Assembly: GCF_019956415.1 (NCBI RefSeq)
Contig: NZ_JAHBDK010000020.1
Coordinates: forward strand, 62,001-126,000
Reading direction: 5' to 3'
Length of the DNA stretch: 64,000 nt
DNA from: Pseudomonas sp. GL-B-19
GTDB taxonomy: Bacteria; Pseudomonadota; Gammaproteobacteria; Pseudomonadales; Pseudomonadaceae
Shown here: in pieces, positions 9,507 to 20,503 of the stretch
Position numbering within the stretch: the first letter of the stretch is position 1
Layout: each line of letters starts with the position of its first letter
Notes under the pieces: model-generated
The model's input: only the letters and a program-made list of their open reading frames with translations
The model's database searches: none
Told to the model about the DNA's origin: nothing
Made by a program: the position numbers and the translations under genes

Positions 9507-9797
9507 ATAAGTCCTGTTCTCAGGCTTGGGTCGCTCGGATACAGCTGCGTTTTTGTGCTTGCCGCAGTCCAAGAACCTCTGCAATTCTGCGCGCACGGCC
9601 GCGCTCTCCCTACGGAGCCGGGGCAAGATACCAGTTTGCGGTTATGCGCAAAAGTGATGTTTGAGTATATGTAAAGAACCAAAGTGACTAACAAGAAACG
9701 TTATGACTAAACCCTTATTTGTGATGCGGGCAATCGTCGTCTTTACTGTGGTCGAGTCTTTGTGCAATCACCGATAAAACCGACAAGAGGCGATGCA

Positions 9798-9911
9798 ATG
9801 AGCAACCCTACCAAAGCTACAAAGCCTGACAGTACGGTCGATGCTTGGGCGATCTTGTTTCTGATCATCCTGGTCGTGGGCACGGCGGTATTCTGGGTCA
9901 GCCATCAATAA
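9798..9911 (+). CDS. 37-residue single-pass membrane microprotein
   Basis: An ATG at 9798 with an AAGAGG Shine-Dalgarno eight bases upstream opens a 37-codon frame. It encodes a polar N-terminus (MSNPTKATKPDSTVDAW) and one hydrophobic segment (about residues 18-34) ending in WVSHQ. It is too short to be caught by length-based gene finding. The good ribosome site and clean polar/hydrophobic layout argue that it is translated. Its function is unknown. It is divergent from cysI and 116 bp upstream of the binding-protein gene. Confidence 0.6.
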   Translation: MSNPTKATKPDSTVDAWAILFLIILVVGTAVFWVSHQ

Positions 9912-10027
9912 CCGACCCCGTCCGGGTCCCGTTCCGACGATTGTCGGACAAAAACCGGAATAAACGCCGTTTTACGGAACCTCACTGGCTATAATGCGCG
10001 GCGGAGTTTCTGGGGGCTCGGACGTTA

Positions 10028-11101
10028 ATGTTGAAGTTTTTCTACACCTTCCTGTTGATGCTTTGCGCGGTTTACGGACCGGCTGCGCGTGCGGAATCGG
10101 TGCTGTTCCTGAGCCCTGGCTCCACTCAGGAAGCCTTCTGGCTCAGTTACTCGCAATTCATGCAGGCAGCTGCCAGAGATTTGGGCATCGACCTGCGGAT
10201 TCTTTATTCTCAGCGCATGCCGGAACTCACGGTGGCGCAAGCCCGTCTGGCGCTGCAAGGGCCTGATCGCCCGGACTATCTGGTTTTCGTCAACGAACAG
10301 TACGTCGCCCCGCAAATCGTGCGTCTGGCCCAAGGCAGCGGTGTAAAGCTGTTCATGGTCAATGCCGCGTTGACGCCAAACCAGCAATCCCTGTTAGGTG
10401 AGCGCGCGGACCAACTGGACAGTTTGGTGCCTAACGACGAGGAGGGCGGTTACCTGATGCTCAAAGAGCTGATCCGCCAGCATCCACCGGCTTCGCGAGA
10501 TCAGCCCATTGAGTTGCTGGCGTTCTCCGGTCTGAAAATCACGCCTACGGCGCAACTGCGCGAACAAGGGATGATGCGCGCCTTGGCCGAGCACCCTGAA
10601 GTGCGTTTGCGCCAATTGGTTTATAGCGGCTGGACCCGTGGCCGCGCCTATGAGCAGGCGAAAATGTTGTTCCGGCGCTATCCGAAAGTCTCTCTGATAT
10701 GGTCAGCCAACGACGAAATGGCCTTCGGCGCGATGCAGGCATTTGCAGAGACCGGTGGGCAACCTGGCAAAGACGCGTTTTTCAGCGCAGTCAACGCTTC
10801 TCCCTCTGCGTTACAAGCGATAATCGACGGTCGCCTGAGTGTGCTGCTGGGCGGTCACTTCACGTTGGGGGGCTGGGCGCTGGTGCAATTGCATGACCAG
10901 GAGCGGGGCGTCGATCTCGATCAGTATGGCGGCCGCCAACGGCTGATCCCGCTGCTGCAACTGATCGACAAGGCGCAAGCCAAACAGCTGCTGGCCTTGG
11001 GGGCATCGCCGGATTATGGCGTGAACTTCCGTCGACTTTCGGCCAAGGGGCGACCAACGTCTTATCGTTACCCGTTCAACCTGCAAACGTTGATGCGCTA
11101 A
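10028..11101 (+). CDS. Periplasmic sugar-type ABC transporter substrate-binding protein
   Basis: This 357-residue protein starts with a classical signal peptide (hydrophobic core, predicted cleavage after AARA). It then has a type-I periplasmic binding-protein fold: an initial FLSPGS strand, an APQIVRLAQGSGVKLFMVN hinge region, and an IWSANDEMAFGAMQAF block typical of ribose/LuxP-like proteins. No permease or ATPase gene is adjacent, so it may be a sensory input rather than a transport component. A TATAAT box at 9990-9995 could belong to its promoter. It overlaps the end of the convergent DUF2970 gene by four bases. Confidence 0.8.
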   Translation: MLKFFYTFLLMLCAVYGPAARAESVLFLSPGSTQEAFWLSYSQFMQAAARDLGIDLRILYSQRMPELTVAQARLALQGPDRPDYLVFVNEQYVAPQIVRLAQGSGVKLFMVNAALTPNQQSLLGERADQLDSLVPNDEEGGYLMLKELIRQHPPASRDQPIELLAFSGLKITPTAQLREQGMMRALAEHPEVRLRQLVYSGWTRGRAYEQAKMLFRRYPKVSLIWSANDEMAFGAMQAFAETGGQPGKDAFFSAVNASPSALQAIIDGRLSVLLGGHFTLGGWALVQLHDQERGVDLDQYGGRQRLIPLLQLIDKAQAKQLLALGASPDYGVNFRRLSAKGRPTSYRYPFNLQTLMR

Positions 11102-11316
11102 ACCCCGGCAAGATGCACCACCAGTTGCACGATGCCGTACAGGGTCAACGCGAACACTGCGGTGAATAAAATCCCCAGAATCACGAAATGACTCGGTTTG
11201 CCGTGAGTGAAGTCCCGAGCCCGATTCTTCCCGCTCTGCACCCCGAACGCGGCGGCCATGACGCTGTGCAGCATCTGCCAGAAGGTCGGCGGTTTGTTGT
11301 CGACTGGATCGTCCAT
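11098..11316 (-). CDS. DUF2970 small membrane protein
   Basis: This 72-residue protein has a cytoplasmic N-terminus containing the conserved FWQMLHSVMAAAFGVQS segment. A C-terminal transmembrane helix follows (about residues 43-70, FVILGILFTAVFALTLYG). The pattern matches DUF2970, a small proteobacterial membrane family of unknown function. It is convergent with the binding-protein gene, overlapping by four bases at the stops. Confidence 0.8.
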   Translation of the reverse strand: MDDPVDNKPPTFWQMLHSVMAAAFGVQSGKNRARDFTHGKPSHFVILGILFTAVFALTLYGIVQLVVHLAGV

Positions 11317-11374
11317 AAATCCCTCGTCACGTATGTATGAGCCATAAGCATAGACCTACGGCGGACACAAACAA

Positions 11375-11466
11375 CTGTGGGAGCAAGCCTGCTCGCGATG
11401 GGGTCCTTTCAGTCAAAACAATATTGACTGTCAAGCCGCTATCGCGAGCAGGCTCGCTCCCACAGG
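11375..11466. repeat. REP doublet (REPIN)
   Basis: Two inverted copies of the CTGTGGGAGC...GCCTGCTCGCGA palindrome are separated by about 45 bp that include a short inverted repeat. It lies downstream of metH, between metH and the DUF2970 gene. Confidence 0.85.
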
Positions 11467-11506
11467 GGATTACTGCTGGCCACAGTATTGTGGCCAGGTA
11501 GCTGAC

Positions 11507-14500
11507 TTAGTTGTCGTAACCCAGGTTTGGCGCCAACCAACGCTCGGTCACGCTCAACTCCTGACCTTTACGCGACGTGTAGCTTTGCACCTGGTCCTTG
11601 TCGATCTTGCCCACGGCAAAGTACTGCGCCTGCGGGTGAGCGAAGTACCAGCCACTGACCGCCGCCGCCGGGAACATCGCATAGTGCTCGGTGAGGAACA
11701 CGCCGCTACGACCGGCCTTCAGCTCTTCAGCCTCCGGATCCAGCAGTTTGAACAGCGTGGACTTCTCGGTGTGATCCGGGCACGCCGGGTAGCCCGGGGC
11801 AGGGCGGATGCCGGTGTATTGCTCTTTGATCAACGCCTCGTTGTCGAGCGTCTCGTCCTTGGCGTAACCCCAGTAGTCTTTACGGACCTGCTGGTGCAGC
11901 CATTCGGCGCAAGCCTCGGCCAAGCGGTCGGCCAACGCCTTGACCATGATCGAGTTGTAATCGTCGCCAGCATCCTGGTAAGCCTTGGCCACTTCTTCGG
12001 CACCAATGCCGGCGGTGGTGATGAAGCCGCCCACGTAGTCGGTGACTTCGCTGTCCTTCGGCGCGACGAAGTCGGCCAGGGAGAAGTTCGGCTTGCCATC
12101 GGTCTTGATAATCTGCTGGCGCAGGTGATGCAACTTGGCAATCGCCTTGCCATCATCGCCATAGACTTCAATGTCATCGTCACGCACCTGGTTGGCCGGC
12201 CAGAAGCCGAACACCGCACGGGCGCTGATGAGTTTTTCGTCGATCAGCTTGGCGAGCATTTCCTGGGCATCGGCGTACAGCGAGGTAGCGGCTTCACCGA
12301 CCACTTCGTCTTCGAGAATGCGCGGGAATTTGCCGGCCAGGTCCCAGGAGATAAAGAACGGCGTCCAGTCGATGTATTCGGCCAGAACCTTGAGGTCGAT
12401 GTTGTCCAGCACTTTGGAGCCGGTAAACGTCGGTTTGACCGGTTCGTAGGTGCCCCAGTCGAACTGCGGCTTCTTGGCGATGGCCGCTGGGTAGCTCAGG
12501 CGTTCGGTGCGCGCGCTGCGGTTGGCGGTGCGTTCGCGAACGTCGATATATTCCAGGCGGGTTTTCTCGACGAACGCCGGTTTCAGTTCCTTGGACAGCA
12601 ACTGCGTTGCCACGCCGACGGCGCGGGAGGCGTCGGTGACGTAGATCACCGCGTCGTTGCTGTATTTAGGCTCGATTTTTACTGCCGTGTGGGCCTTGGA
12701 GGTGGTCGCGCCACCGATCATCAACGGCAGGTAAAAGTCCTGACGCTGCATTTCGCGGGCGACGTGGACCATTTCATCCAGCGAAGGCGTGATCAGGCCG
12801 GACAGGCCGATGATGTCGCACTTCTGCTCTTTGGCCACTTGCAGGATTTTTTCTGCCGGCACCATCACACCGAGGTCGACGATGTCGTAGCCATTACAAC
12901 CGAGCACCACGCCGACAATGTTTTTGCCGATGTCATGTACGTCGCCTTTTACCGTCGCCATCAGGATCTTGCCCTTGGCTTGCGGTTTGTCGCCTTTTTC
13001 CAGTTCGATGAACGGGATCAAGTGCGCCACAGCCTGCTTCATTACACGGGCGGATTTCACCACCTGCGGCAGGAACATTTTGCCGGCGCCGAACAGGTCG
13101 CCGACGATGTTCATGCCGGACATCAGCGGGCCTTCGATCACTTCAATCGGGCGAGCGAAGGACTGGCGCGATTCCTCGGTGTCTTCAACGATGTGCGTGG
13201 TGATGCCCTTGACCAGCGCATGCTCCAGGCGCTTGTTGACGGGCCAGCCGCGCCATTCTTCGGTCTCGGCTTCCTTGACGCTGCCGTCGCCCTTGTACTT
13301 GTCGGCGATGGCGAGGAGGGCGTCGGTGCCTTCCGGGGTGCGGTTGAGGATCACGTCTTCGACGGCGTCGCGCAGCTCTTGCGGGATCTGGTCGTAGATC
13401 TCCAGCTGGCCGGCGTTGACGATGCCCATGGTCAGGCCGTTGCGGATCGCATACAGCAGGAACACCGAGTGGATGGCCTCGCGCACCGGGTTGTTGCCAC
13501 GGAACGAGAACGACACGTTGGACACGCCGCCCGAGGTCAACGCGTACGGCAGCTCGTCGCGGATGTAGGCGCAGGCGTTGATGAAGTCCACGGCGTAGTT
13601 GTTGTGTTCTTCAATGCCGGTGGCCACGGCGAAGATGTTCGGGTCGAAGATGATGTCTTCCGGCGGGAAGCCGACTTCGTTGACCAGAATGTCGTAGGAG
13701 CGTTTGCAGATTTCTTTCTTGCGCGCTTCGGTGTCGGCCTGGCCGGCCTCGTCGAACGCCATCACCACTACTGCGGCGCCGTAGCGCTTGCACAGTTTGG
13801 CGTGATGGATGAACTGCTCGACGCCTTCTTTCATGCTGATCGAGTTGACGATGCCCTTGCCCTGGATGCACTTGAGGCCGGCTTCGATCACCTCCCACTT
13901 CGAGGAGTCGATCATGATCGGCACGCGGGAGATGTCCGGCTCACCGGCAATCAGATTGAGGAAGGTCACCATGGCCTTCTTCGAATCGAGCATCCCTTCG
14001 TCCATGTTGATGTCGATCACCTGGGCGCCGGCTTCGACCTGCTGCAGGGCGACTTCCAGGGCTTCGGTGTAATTGTCTTCACGGATCAAACGAGCAAACT
14101 TGGCGGAACCGGTGATGTTGGTCCGTTCGCCGACGTTGACGAACAACGAGTTGCGATCGATGGTGAACGGTTCCAGGCCCGAGAGGCGGCAGGCTTTGGG
14201 GATTTCCGGAATTTCACGCGGTGCGTAACCGGCCACGGCTTTAGCGATGGCTTCGATGTGGCCTGGCGTGGTGCCGCAGCAGCCACCGACAATGTTCAGG
14301 AAACCGCTTTGGGCGAACTCTTCGATGACCTTGGCGGTGTCCACCGGCAGCTCGTCGTACTCGCCGAATTCGTTCGGCAAACCGGCGTTCGGGTGTGCGG
14401 AAACATGGGTGCCGGCCTTATTCGACAGCTCTTCCAGGTACGGGCGCAGCTCGCTGGCACCCAGGGCGCAGTTCAGACCAACCGAGATCGGCTTGGCGTG

Positions 14501-15217
14501 GGCCACGGAGTTCCAGAACGCTTCGGTGGTCTGGCCGGAGAGGGTGCGGCCGGAGGCGTCGGTGATGGTGCCGGAAATCATGATCGGCAACTCGATGCCC
14601 AGCTCTTCGAACACACCTTGTACGGCGAAGATCGCCGCTTTGGCGTTCAGGGTGTCGAAGATGGTTTCGATCAGGATCAGGTCGGCGCCGCCTTCGATCA
14701 GGCCCTTGGTGGATTCGGTGTAGTTCTCCACCAATTCATCAAAGGTCACGTTGCGGTAGCCGGGGTTGTTCACGTCTGGCGACAGCGAGCAGGTGCGGCT
14801 GGTCGGGCCCAGTACGCCAGCGACGAAGCGCGGCTTGTCCGGGGTTTCCAGGGTCTTGGCGTCGGCCACCTTGCGGGCCAGGCGTGCGCCTTCTACGTTT
14901 AACTCATACGCCAGGGCTTGCATGCCGTAGTCGGCCAGGGAAATCTGGGTGGCGTTGAAGGTGTTGGTTTCCAGAATGTCGGCGCCGGCATCCAGATAAG
15001 CTTTCTCGATGCAACCAATCACATCCGGGCGGGTCAGCACCAACAGGTCGTTGTTGCCTTTGACATCGCTTGGCCAGTCAGCAAAGCGTTTGCCACGGTA
15101 ATCCTGTTCTTCGAGCTTGTAGCTCTGGATCATCGTGCCCATGCCGCCATCGAGAATCAGGATGCGCTCTTTGAGGGCGTGCTTGAGAGCTTGAAGGCGA
15201 ACACTGCGATCGGACAT
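11507..15217 (-). CDS. metH: Cobalamin-dependent methionine synthase
   Basis: This 1236-residue enzyme transfers a methyl group from methyl-tetrahydrofolate to homocysteine through bound cobalamin in the cytoplasm. All four modules are visible in order. The homocysteine domain has the zinc-binding cysteines in NCALGA and [10 protein letters not shown]. The pterin domain begins near [11 protein letters not shown]. The B12 domain has the cobalt-ligating histidine in GDVHDIGKN (about residue 762). The C-terminal AdoMet activation domain contains the [12 protein letters not shown] motif. Length is close to the E. coli enzyme. It is monocistronic and divergent from cti. I see no riboswitch in its short 5' region, unlike the B12 synthesis operons nearby. 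Confidence 0.97.
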   Translation of the reverse strand: MSDRSVRLQALKHALKERILILDGGMGTMIQSYKLEEQDYRGKRFADWPSDVKGNNDLLVLTRPDVIGCIEKAYLDAGADILETNTFNATQISLADYGMQALAYELNVEGARLARKVADAKTLETPDKPRFVAGVLGPTSRTCSLSPDVNNPGYRNVTFDELVENYTESTKGLIEGGADLILIETIFDTLNAKAAIFAVQGVFEELGIELPIMISGTITDASGRTLSGQTTEAFWNSVAHAKPISVGLNCALGASELRPYLEELSNKAGTHVSAHPNAGLPNEFGEYDELPVDTAKVIEEFAQSGFLNIVGGCCGTTPGHIEAIAKAVAGYAPREIPEIPKACRLSGLEPFTIDRNSLFVNVGERTNITGSAKFARLIREDNYTEALEVALQQVEAGAQVIDINMDEGMLDSKKAMVTFLNLIAGEPDISRVPIMIDSSKWEVIEAGLKCIQGKGIVNSISMKEGVEQFIHHAKLCKRYGAAVVVMAFDEAGQADTEARKKEICKRSYDILVNEVGFPPEDIIFDPNIFAVATGIEEHNNYAVDFINACAYIRDELPYALTSGGVSNVSFSFRGNNPVREAIHSVFLLYAIRNGLTMGIVNAGQLEIYDQIPQELRDAVEDVILNRTPEGTDALLAIADKYKGDGSVKEAETEEWRGWPVNKRLEHALVKGITTHIVEDTEESRQSFARPIEVIEGPLMSGMNIVGDLFGAGKMFLPQVVKSARVMKQAVAHLIPFIELEKGDKPQAKGKILMATVKGDVHDIGKNIVGVVLGCNGYDIVDLGVMVPAEKILQVAKEQKCDIIGLSGLITPSLDEMVHVAREMQRQDFYLPLMIGGATTSKAHTAVKIEPKYSNDAVIYVTDASRAVGVATQLLSKELKPAFVEKTRLEYIDVRERTANRSARTERLSYPAAIAKKPQFDWGTYEPVKPTFTGSKVLDNIDLKVLAEYIDWTPFFISWDLAGKFPRILEDEVVGEAATSLYADAQEMLAKLIDEKLISARAVFGFWPANQVRDDDIEVYGDDGKAIAKLHHLRQQIIKTDGKPNFSLADFVAPKDSEVTDYVGGFITTAGIGAEEVAKAYQDAGDDYNSIMVKALADRLAEACAEWLHQQVRKDYWGYAKDETLDNEALIKEQYTGIRPAPGYPACPDHTEKSTLFKLLDPEAEELKAGRSGVFLTEHYAMFPAAAVSGWYFAHPQAQYFAVGKIDKDQVQSYTSRKGQELSVTERWLAPNLGYDN

Positions 15218-15372
15218 TTGGACTACTCGGAAAGACCATGACGAAGGGGCGGGATCATAGCAAACCTGTGCGCTTTTAGAGCATGCCCCGGTTTTTCATG
15301 AATATCGTTCATGTTGGTACGGGCGTCCACCCGGTAGAATCGCGGCGATTTTTCATGATTGGGACCAGGGAC

Positions 15373-17670
15373 ATGTCGTATCGCGTCATCATCAGCATGT
15401 TTATGCTGCTTCTAAGCTGGGACGCCGCTGCGCAAGGTCCGGCCATTTCCTCTGCTATTTCCTACAGCCGCGACATACAACCGATCTTTACCGAAAAGTG
15501 CGTCGCCTGCCACGCGTGCAATGACGCCGCCTGTCAGCTCAACCTCGGCAGTGGCGAAGGGGCGGCACGTGGCGCCACGAAAGTCCCGGTCTATGACGGC
15601 GATCGCGTTACCGCCGCCGCACCGACCCGGCTGTTTTACGATGCCTTCGGCAAGCACGCCTGGCAGCAAAAGGGATTTTTCCCCGTGCTCGACGCCCAAG
15701 GCAGTCAGGCGGCGTTGATGGCGCGGATGCTTGAACTGGGCCACAAAACCCCGCTGCAACCCAACGCTAAAATTCCGCAAGACATCGTGCTGGGGCTGAA
15801 CCGGGAAAACATGTGCGCCATGCCGGCGCAATTCGATGGTTACGCCCGTTCGCATCCCAAAGAGGGCATGCCGCTTGCCGTCACCGGCCTGACCGATCAG
15901 CAATACCAGACGCTGCAACGTTGGCTGGCGTCGGGTGCGCCGATTGATGAGCAGGGGCTGGTGCCGAGCGCGAAAGAAGCGTTGCAGGTTGTGCAGTGGG
16001 AAAACCTGCTCAACGCGCCTGGCTCCCGGCAGAGCCTGGTGGCGCGTTGGCTGTTCGAGCACTGGTTTCTTGCGCATATCTACTTCAAGGACGGCGAGCC
16101 AGGGCACTTCTTCCAGTGGGTGCGTTCCCGTACGCCAACCGGTCAGCCGATTGACCTGATCACCACACGCCGCCCGAATGACGACCCCGGCACTCAGGTG
16201 TATTACCGCCTGTGGCCGGTACAGGGGGTGATTGTGCAGAAGACCCACATCACCTATCCGCTGAGTGCGGCGAAGATGGCGCGGGTCAAAAGCCTGTTTT
16301 ACAGCGGCAACTGGCAGGTCGATGCCTTTCCGGGTTACGGGCCGGAGCGGCGGGCCAATCCGTTTGCTACGTTTGAAGCGATCCCGGCGCAGGCGCGTTA
16401 CCAGTTCATGCTCGATAACGCTGAATACTTCGTGCGCACCTTCATTCGCGGCCCGGTGTGTCGTGGCCAGATTGCCACCGATGTGATCCGAGATAACTTC
16501 TGGGCGCTGTTTCAGGCCCCTGAACATGACCTCTATGTTATCGACCCCAACTATCGCGGCCAGGCCACGCCGTTGCTGGCGATGCCCGGTCAAAACGATG
16601 ACGTCGGCAGTGTCTTGAGCCTGTGGCATGACTACCGCGACAAACGTAACGAGTACGAAGCGCTGCGCCGGGACAGCTACGCCGATGCATTGGCGCCCAG
16701 CTGGTCGACCTTGTGGGCGGGGAATGACAACGCGCTGTTGAGCATCTTCCGGCATTTCGACAGTGCTTCGGTGAACAAGGGCCTGATCGGTGATGTGCCG
16801 CAAACGATGTGGCTGTTCGACTTCCCGCTGCTGGAACGCACCTACTATCAACTGGCGGTGAACTTTGATGTGTTCGGCAACGTTTCCCATCAGGCCCAGA
16901 CCCGTCTGTACTTCGACCTGATCCGTAACGGCGCCGAGCAGAACTTTCTACGCCTGATGCCGGCCGATTCGCGGGACGGCTACCTCGACGATTGGTACCA
17001 GAACAGCGGCAAGTTAAAGATGTGGCTGGATTACGAGGCCATTGATGACGACAAGCCGACCGCGCTGAAACTCGACGAGAAAGACCCCAAGCGCGACTTC
17101 GCCCTGCAGTTGCTGGCCCGTTACGGCGATCTCAATGCCAAGCCCGATCCGATCAACCGGTGCGAAGGCGCGTATTGCTCGCGGCCAAATATCGACCCCG
17201 CCTTGCAGAGCGCTGAGCAGGCCTTGAGTCGCCTGACTTCGCGCCCGGCGGCCGGATTGAAGGTCATCGACCAGTTGCCGGAAGCGACGATGTTGCGCAT
17301 CGAAACGGCGAGCGGCAAACGCGAGGTCTACAGCCTGCTGCGCAACCGCGCCCACAGCAACGTGGCGTTCCTGATCGGTGAGTCGTTGCGCTATCAGCCG
17401 GGGCTCGACACGCTGACCATTTTCCCGGGCGTGCTCAGCAGCTATCCGAATTTCATGTTCAACATTCCGGCCGACCAGGTGCCGGCCTTCGTCGATGCGA
17501 TGGAAAGCGCCAAGGATACCGACAGCTTCGAGAAAATCGTCGAACGTTGGGGGATTCGCCGCAGTCATCCGCAATTCTGGTTCTATTTCCACGACCTCAG
17601 CCAGTACGTCCACGAGACGGACCCGGTGGAAGAGGGCGTGCTGGACATGAATCGCTACGAAAACCTTTGA
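15373..17670 (+). CDS. cti: Fatty acid cis/trans isomerase
   Basis: This 765-residue protein has an N-terminal signal peptide (about residues 1-21, ending DAAAQ) and a c-type haem motif CVACH at residues 43-47. Both are hallmarks of the periplasmic isomerase that converts cis- to trans-unsaturated membrane fatty acids under solvent or heat stress in pseudomonads. The start is taken at MSYRVIISMF (15373) rather than the upstream in-frame ATG at 15283, because it puts the signal peptide at the N-terminus. The gene is divergent from metH, a known Pseudomonas arrangement, and probably monocistronic. Confidence 0.94.
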   Translation: MSYRVIISMFMLLLSWDAAAQGPAISSAISYSRDIQPIFTEKCVACHACNDAACQLNLGSGEGAARGATKVPVYDGDRVTAAAPTRLFYDAFGKHAWQQKGFFPVLDAQGSQAALMARMLELGHKTPLQPNAKIPQDIVLGLNRENMCAMPAQFDGYARSHPKEGMPLAVTGLTDQQYQTLQRWLASGAPIDEQGLVPSAKEALQVVQWENLLNAPGSRQSLVARWLFEHWFLAHIYFKDGEPGHFFQWVRSRTPTGQPIDLITTRRPNDDPGTQVYYRLWPVQGVIVQKTHITYPLSAAKMARVKSLFYSGNWQVDAFPGYGPERRANPFATFEAIPAQARYQFMLDNAEYFVRTFIRGPVCRGQIATDVIRDNFWALFQAPEHDLYVIDPNYRGQATPLLAMPGQNDDVGSVLSLWHDYRDKRNEYEALRRDSYADALAPSWSTLWAGNDNALLSIFRHFDSASVNKGLIGDVPQTMWLFDFPLLERTYYQLAVNFDVFGNVSHQAQTRLYFDLIRNGAEQNFLRLMPADSRDGYLDDWYQNSGKLKMWLDYEAIDDDKPTALKLDEKDPKRDFALQLLARYGDLNAKPDPINRCEGAYCSRPNIDPALQSAEQALSRLTSRPAAGLKVIDQLPEATMLRIETASGKREVYSLLRNRAHSNVAFLIGESLRYQPGLDTLTIFPGVLSSYPNFMFNIPADQVPAFVDAMESAKDTDSFEKIVERWGIRRSHPQFWFYFHDLSQYVHETDPVEEGVLDMNRYENL

Positions 17671-17684
17671 TTCACCGCAATCCC

Positions 17685-17777
17685 CTGTAGGAGCTGGCTT
17701 GCCAGCGAAGAGGCCGTCAAATTCAGCATATATGTTGATTGATCCGACGCCTTCGCGAGCAAGCTCGCTCCTACAGG
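17685..17777. repeat. REP doublet between cti and nfuA
   Basis: Two inverted REP-like palindromes of the CTGTAGGAGC / GCTCCTACAG type: a CTGGCTTGCCAGCGAA arm on the left and a TTCGCGAGCAAGCTCGC arm on the right. The two arms come from different REP subfamilies. Confidence 0.8.
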
Positions 17778-17810
17778 AGAGCAGAGTTTCTTTCCCGACA
17801 AAAATACTAG

Positions 17811-18452
<642 letters not shown>

Positions 18453-18470
18453 GGTGTTCGCTGCGAAAGT

Positions 18471-18501
18471 AAAAAACGGCACCCGTGAGTGCCGTTTTTT
18501 T
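18471..18501 (+). terminator. Rho-independent terminator after nfuA
   Basis: The stem AAAACGGCAC / GTGCCGTTTT is flanked by A- and T-runs, so it would work in both directions. It ends about 45 bp before the convergent cobM stop. Confidence 0.9.
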
Positions 18502-18546
18502 ATGGGTGAAATTCACTGGCCCCTTCGACTTGCTCGCGAAGGGGCC

Positions 18547-19293
18547 CTATGGGCGATAGAGATGCGCATGCCCCGCGCGATACAGCGAAGACTCGCTAAA
18601 GTGGTCACTGCCCAACACCCGTCCCACCAGAATCAACGCCGTACGTCGAAACCCCTTGGCTTCAACCTTCCCGGCAATGTCCTCAAGCGTCCCCACCACC
18701 CAATCCTGATCTGGCCACGTCGCCCGGTGAATCACCGCAATGGGGCAGTCCGCGCCGTAATGCGGCAGTAGTTGCGCAAGGATTTTCTCCAGGTGGTTCA
18801 CGCCCAAATGAATGGCCATAGTCGCCCCGTGTTGCGCCAGACTGCCCAGTTCTTCCCCGGCCGGCATGGCGGTCTTGTCGGCGTAGCGGGTCAGGATCAC
18901 GCTCTGCGAAATGTCCGGAAGGGTCAGTTCCGCCCCTAAAAGCGCCGCACACGCCGCCGTCGCCGTGACACCCGGAACGATTTCAAAAGGAATATCGAGC
19001 TCGCGCAGGTAGCGAATCTGCTCGCCAATCGCGCCATACAGGCTCGGATCGCCGGAATGCACCCGCGCCACGTCCTGGCCGTTGGCGTGGGCAGTTTTGA
19101 TCAGTTCAATGATCTGTTCCAGGTGTAATTCGGCACTGTTGACCACCTGTTCGGCGCGATGGCCTTCCAGCACGGCCGCAGGTACCAGGGAGCCGGCGTA
19201 GATGATCACCGGGCAGCTGCGAATCAGCCGTTGGCCTTTGACCGTGATCAGTTCCGGGTCGCCGGGCCCTGCGCCAATGAAGTAGACGGTCAT
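18547..19293 (-). CDS. cobM: Precorrin-4 C11-methyltransferase
   Basis: This 248-residue tetrapyrrole methylase has the N-terminal GAGPGDPELITVKG motif, the AdoMet loop VHSGDPSLYGA (about residues 80-90) and the VPGVTATAACAA segment. The close match to CobM/CbiF rather than other Cob methylases rests on the VYFIGAGPGDPELIT start and the ILTRYADKTAMP region. It methylates C-11 of precorrin-4 in the aerobic B12 pathway. It is the last gene of the riboswitch-controlled cbtB-cbtA-cobE-cobM run, 81 bp after cobE. Confidence 0.93.
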   Translation of the reverse strand: MTVYFIGAGPGDPELITVKGQRLIRSCPVIIYAGSLVPAAVLEGHRAEQVVNSAELHLEQIIELIKTAHANGQDVARVHSGDPSLYGAIGEQIRYLRELDIPFEIVPGVTATAACAALLGAELTLPDISQSVILTRYADKTAMPAGEELGSLAQHGATMAIHLGVNHLEKILAQLLPHYGADCPIAVIHRATWPDQDWVVGTLEDIAGKVEAKGFRRTALILVGRVLGSDHFSESSLYRAGHAHLYRP

Positions 19294-19374
19294 CGTCGAT
19301 TCCTGTGAAAAAAGAGGCTGGGCAAGGCTTCAGATGAAGATTGCTCATGATCGAATGCGCGAGTATCAGGGATA

Positions 19375-19788
19375 TTACGCAGCGCCGGCCAACGCCAAGG
19401 TCGCCTGAGCGTATTTTTGTCGGGATATCAGCAGTTTCACCGGGACTTGGGCCAACTGTTCGGCCAGTGCCAGGGCGGCACTTTCCGCTACGCCATAGCA
19501 GCCGGTACGCTCGAAGGCGATTTCTGAATGGTGGGTGAGTTTGGGGTGATAACCGGCCAATTGTTCACTGCTGAAAAACGTCAACGGCAGCGCAAGTTGT
19601 GCGGCCAGCTCGATCAGGCCCAATTCGTCGCGCTTCAGGTCAATGCTGGCCAGGGCCTTTATCTCGTGAAGTCCGATTTGATGAGCCTGTAATGCCTGAT
19701 CAAGCAATGCCCGCAACGTGCTGACAGGGCAGCCGCGCTGGCAGCCCAGGCCGACCACTAACGTCGGCACTGTGCTGGCATTTGTCAT
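19375..19788 (-). CDS. cobE: Cobalamin biosynthesis protein CobE / CbiG C-terminal domain
   Basis: This 137-residue protein matches the stand-alone CbiG C-terminal domain called CobE. Diagnostic features are VVGLGCQRGCP at the N-terminus, the ALASIDLKRDELGL block and the HSEIAFERTGCYGVAESAAL segment. CobE acts in the aerobic corrin pathway, but its exact reaction is not established. Its ATG overlaps the stop of cbtA by four bases, so translation is probably coupled. Confidence 0.88.
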   Translation of the reverse strand: MTNASTVPTLVVGLGCQRGCPVSTLRALLDQALQAHQIGLHEIKALASIDLKRDELGLIELAAQLALPLTFFSSEQLAGYHPKLTHHSEIAFERTGCYGVAESAALALAEQLAQVPVKLLISRQKYAQATLALAGAA

Positions 19789-20492
19789 GCGTGGTATTGG
19801 CCATCGCTTTTGCGGCGGAACAACCAGGCACTGATCAGGCCCAAGGCCAGCCAGAACGCTACGTTGGTCAGCTGCGAAGCGATTTTGAACTGTGCTTCCA
19901 GGGCTTCTGGCGCAAGCATCGAATGCACTTCAGGTTGTGGTGCGCCGATGACATGCGGAACGGCCAGGATCGCCACGCCCAACACCTTCATCAGCCAATG
20001 GCGGCTGAACACGATCAGGGTGATACCGGCTGCTGTGGACGCCGCAGTGCCGATCCACCAGATCTGCCGTTGCGCCAGATCGGCCGCGGCAGTGCCCGGC
20101 AATTCAGGCGGCAGGCCGAGGGTCGGTGCGAGAACAAACGTCGCGTAACCGGCCAGGCCCCAGAGCAGGCCTTGTGCGGTGCTGTTTGGCGCACGTAAGG
20201 TGTAGAGGCCGGCAAGCATCAGGGCAAAACCGACGGCCACCACCAGGTTGCCGCCGGTAGTCGACAGCACGCGCTGCCAGCCATCTTCCGGCTCCCAGGC
20301 CTCGGCGTCGTGGGTATGGCCGGCCATGGCGCCCTCGGCGTGTTCATGGGGTTGAACCAGCGCCGGCTCGGTTTTTTCGTAGGATTCCGCCTGAAGAATC
20401 AACGGTGCGACCCAGAAGCTTTGCAGCAGGGTCAGTAGCAGGGCGGCCAGCAGCCCGGTGAACCCTGCGGTTTGCGCAATACGCTTGATCAT
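19785..20492 (-). CDS. cbtA: CbtA-type cobalt transporter membrane subunit
   Basis: This 235-residue integral membrane protein has about five hydrophobic helices and a histidine-rich loop after the first helix (HEHAEGAMAGHTHDAEAWEPE), as in CbtA, a predicted cobalt importer subunit. The start is placed at MIKRIAQTAG (20492); an upstream ATG at 20513 overlaps cbtB. It sits between cbtB and cobE behind a cobalamin riboswitch, which supports a role in supplying cobalt for B12 synthesis. Confidence 0.88.
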   Translation of the reverse strand: MIKRIAQTAGFTGLLAALLLTLLQSFWVAPLILQAESYEKTEPALVQPHEHAEGAMAGHTHDAEAWEPEDGWQRVLSTTGGNLVVAVGFALMLAGLYTLRAPNSTAQGLLWGLAGYATFVLAPTLGLPPELPGTAAADLAQRQIWWIGTAASTAAGITLIVFSRHWLMKVLGVAILAVPHVIGAPQPEVHSMLAPEALEAQFKIASQLTNVAFWLALGLISAWLFRRKSDGQYHA

Positions 20493-20503
20493 TTCGGCTG
20501 CTC

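Noticed and set aside
7722..9674. 650-codon open frame antisense to cysI
   Set aside because: The minus-strand siroheme reductase is unmistakable; the antisense frame shows no domain and no ribosome site.
11585..14902. 1105-codon open frame on the plus strand
   Set aside because: It is antisense to metH, has no family motifs, and arises from high-G+C codon bias leaving the opposite strand open.
15283..15372. 30-codon N-terminal extension of cti
   Set aside because: It would bury the signal peptide in the interior of the protein; the ATG at 15373 gives a proper export signal.
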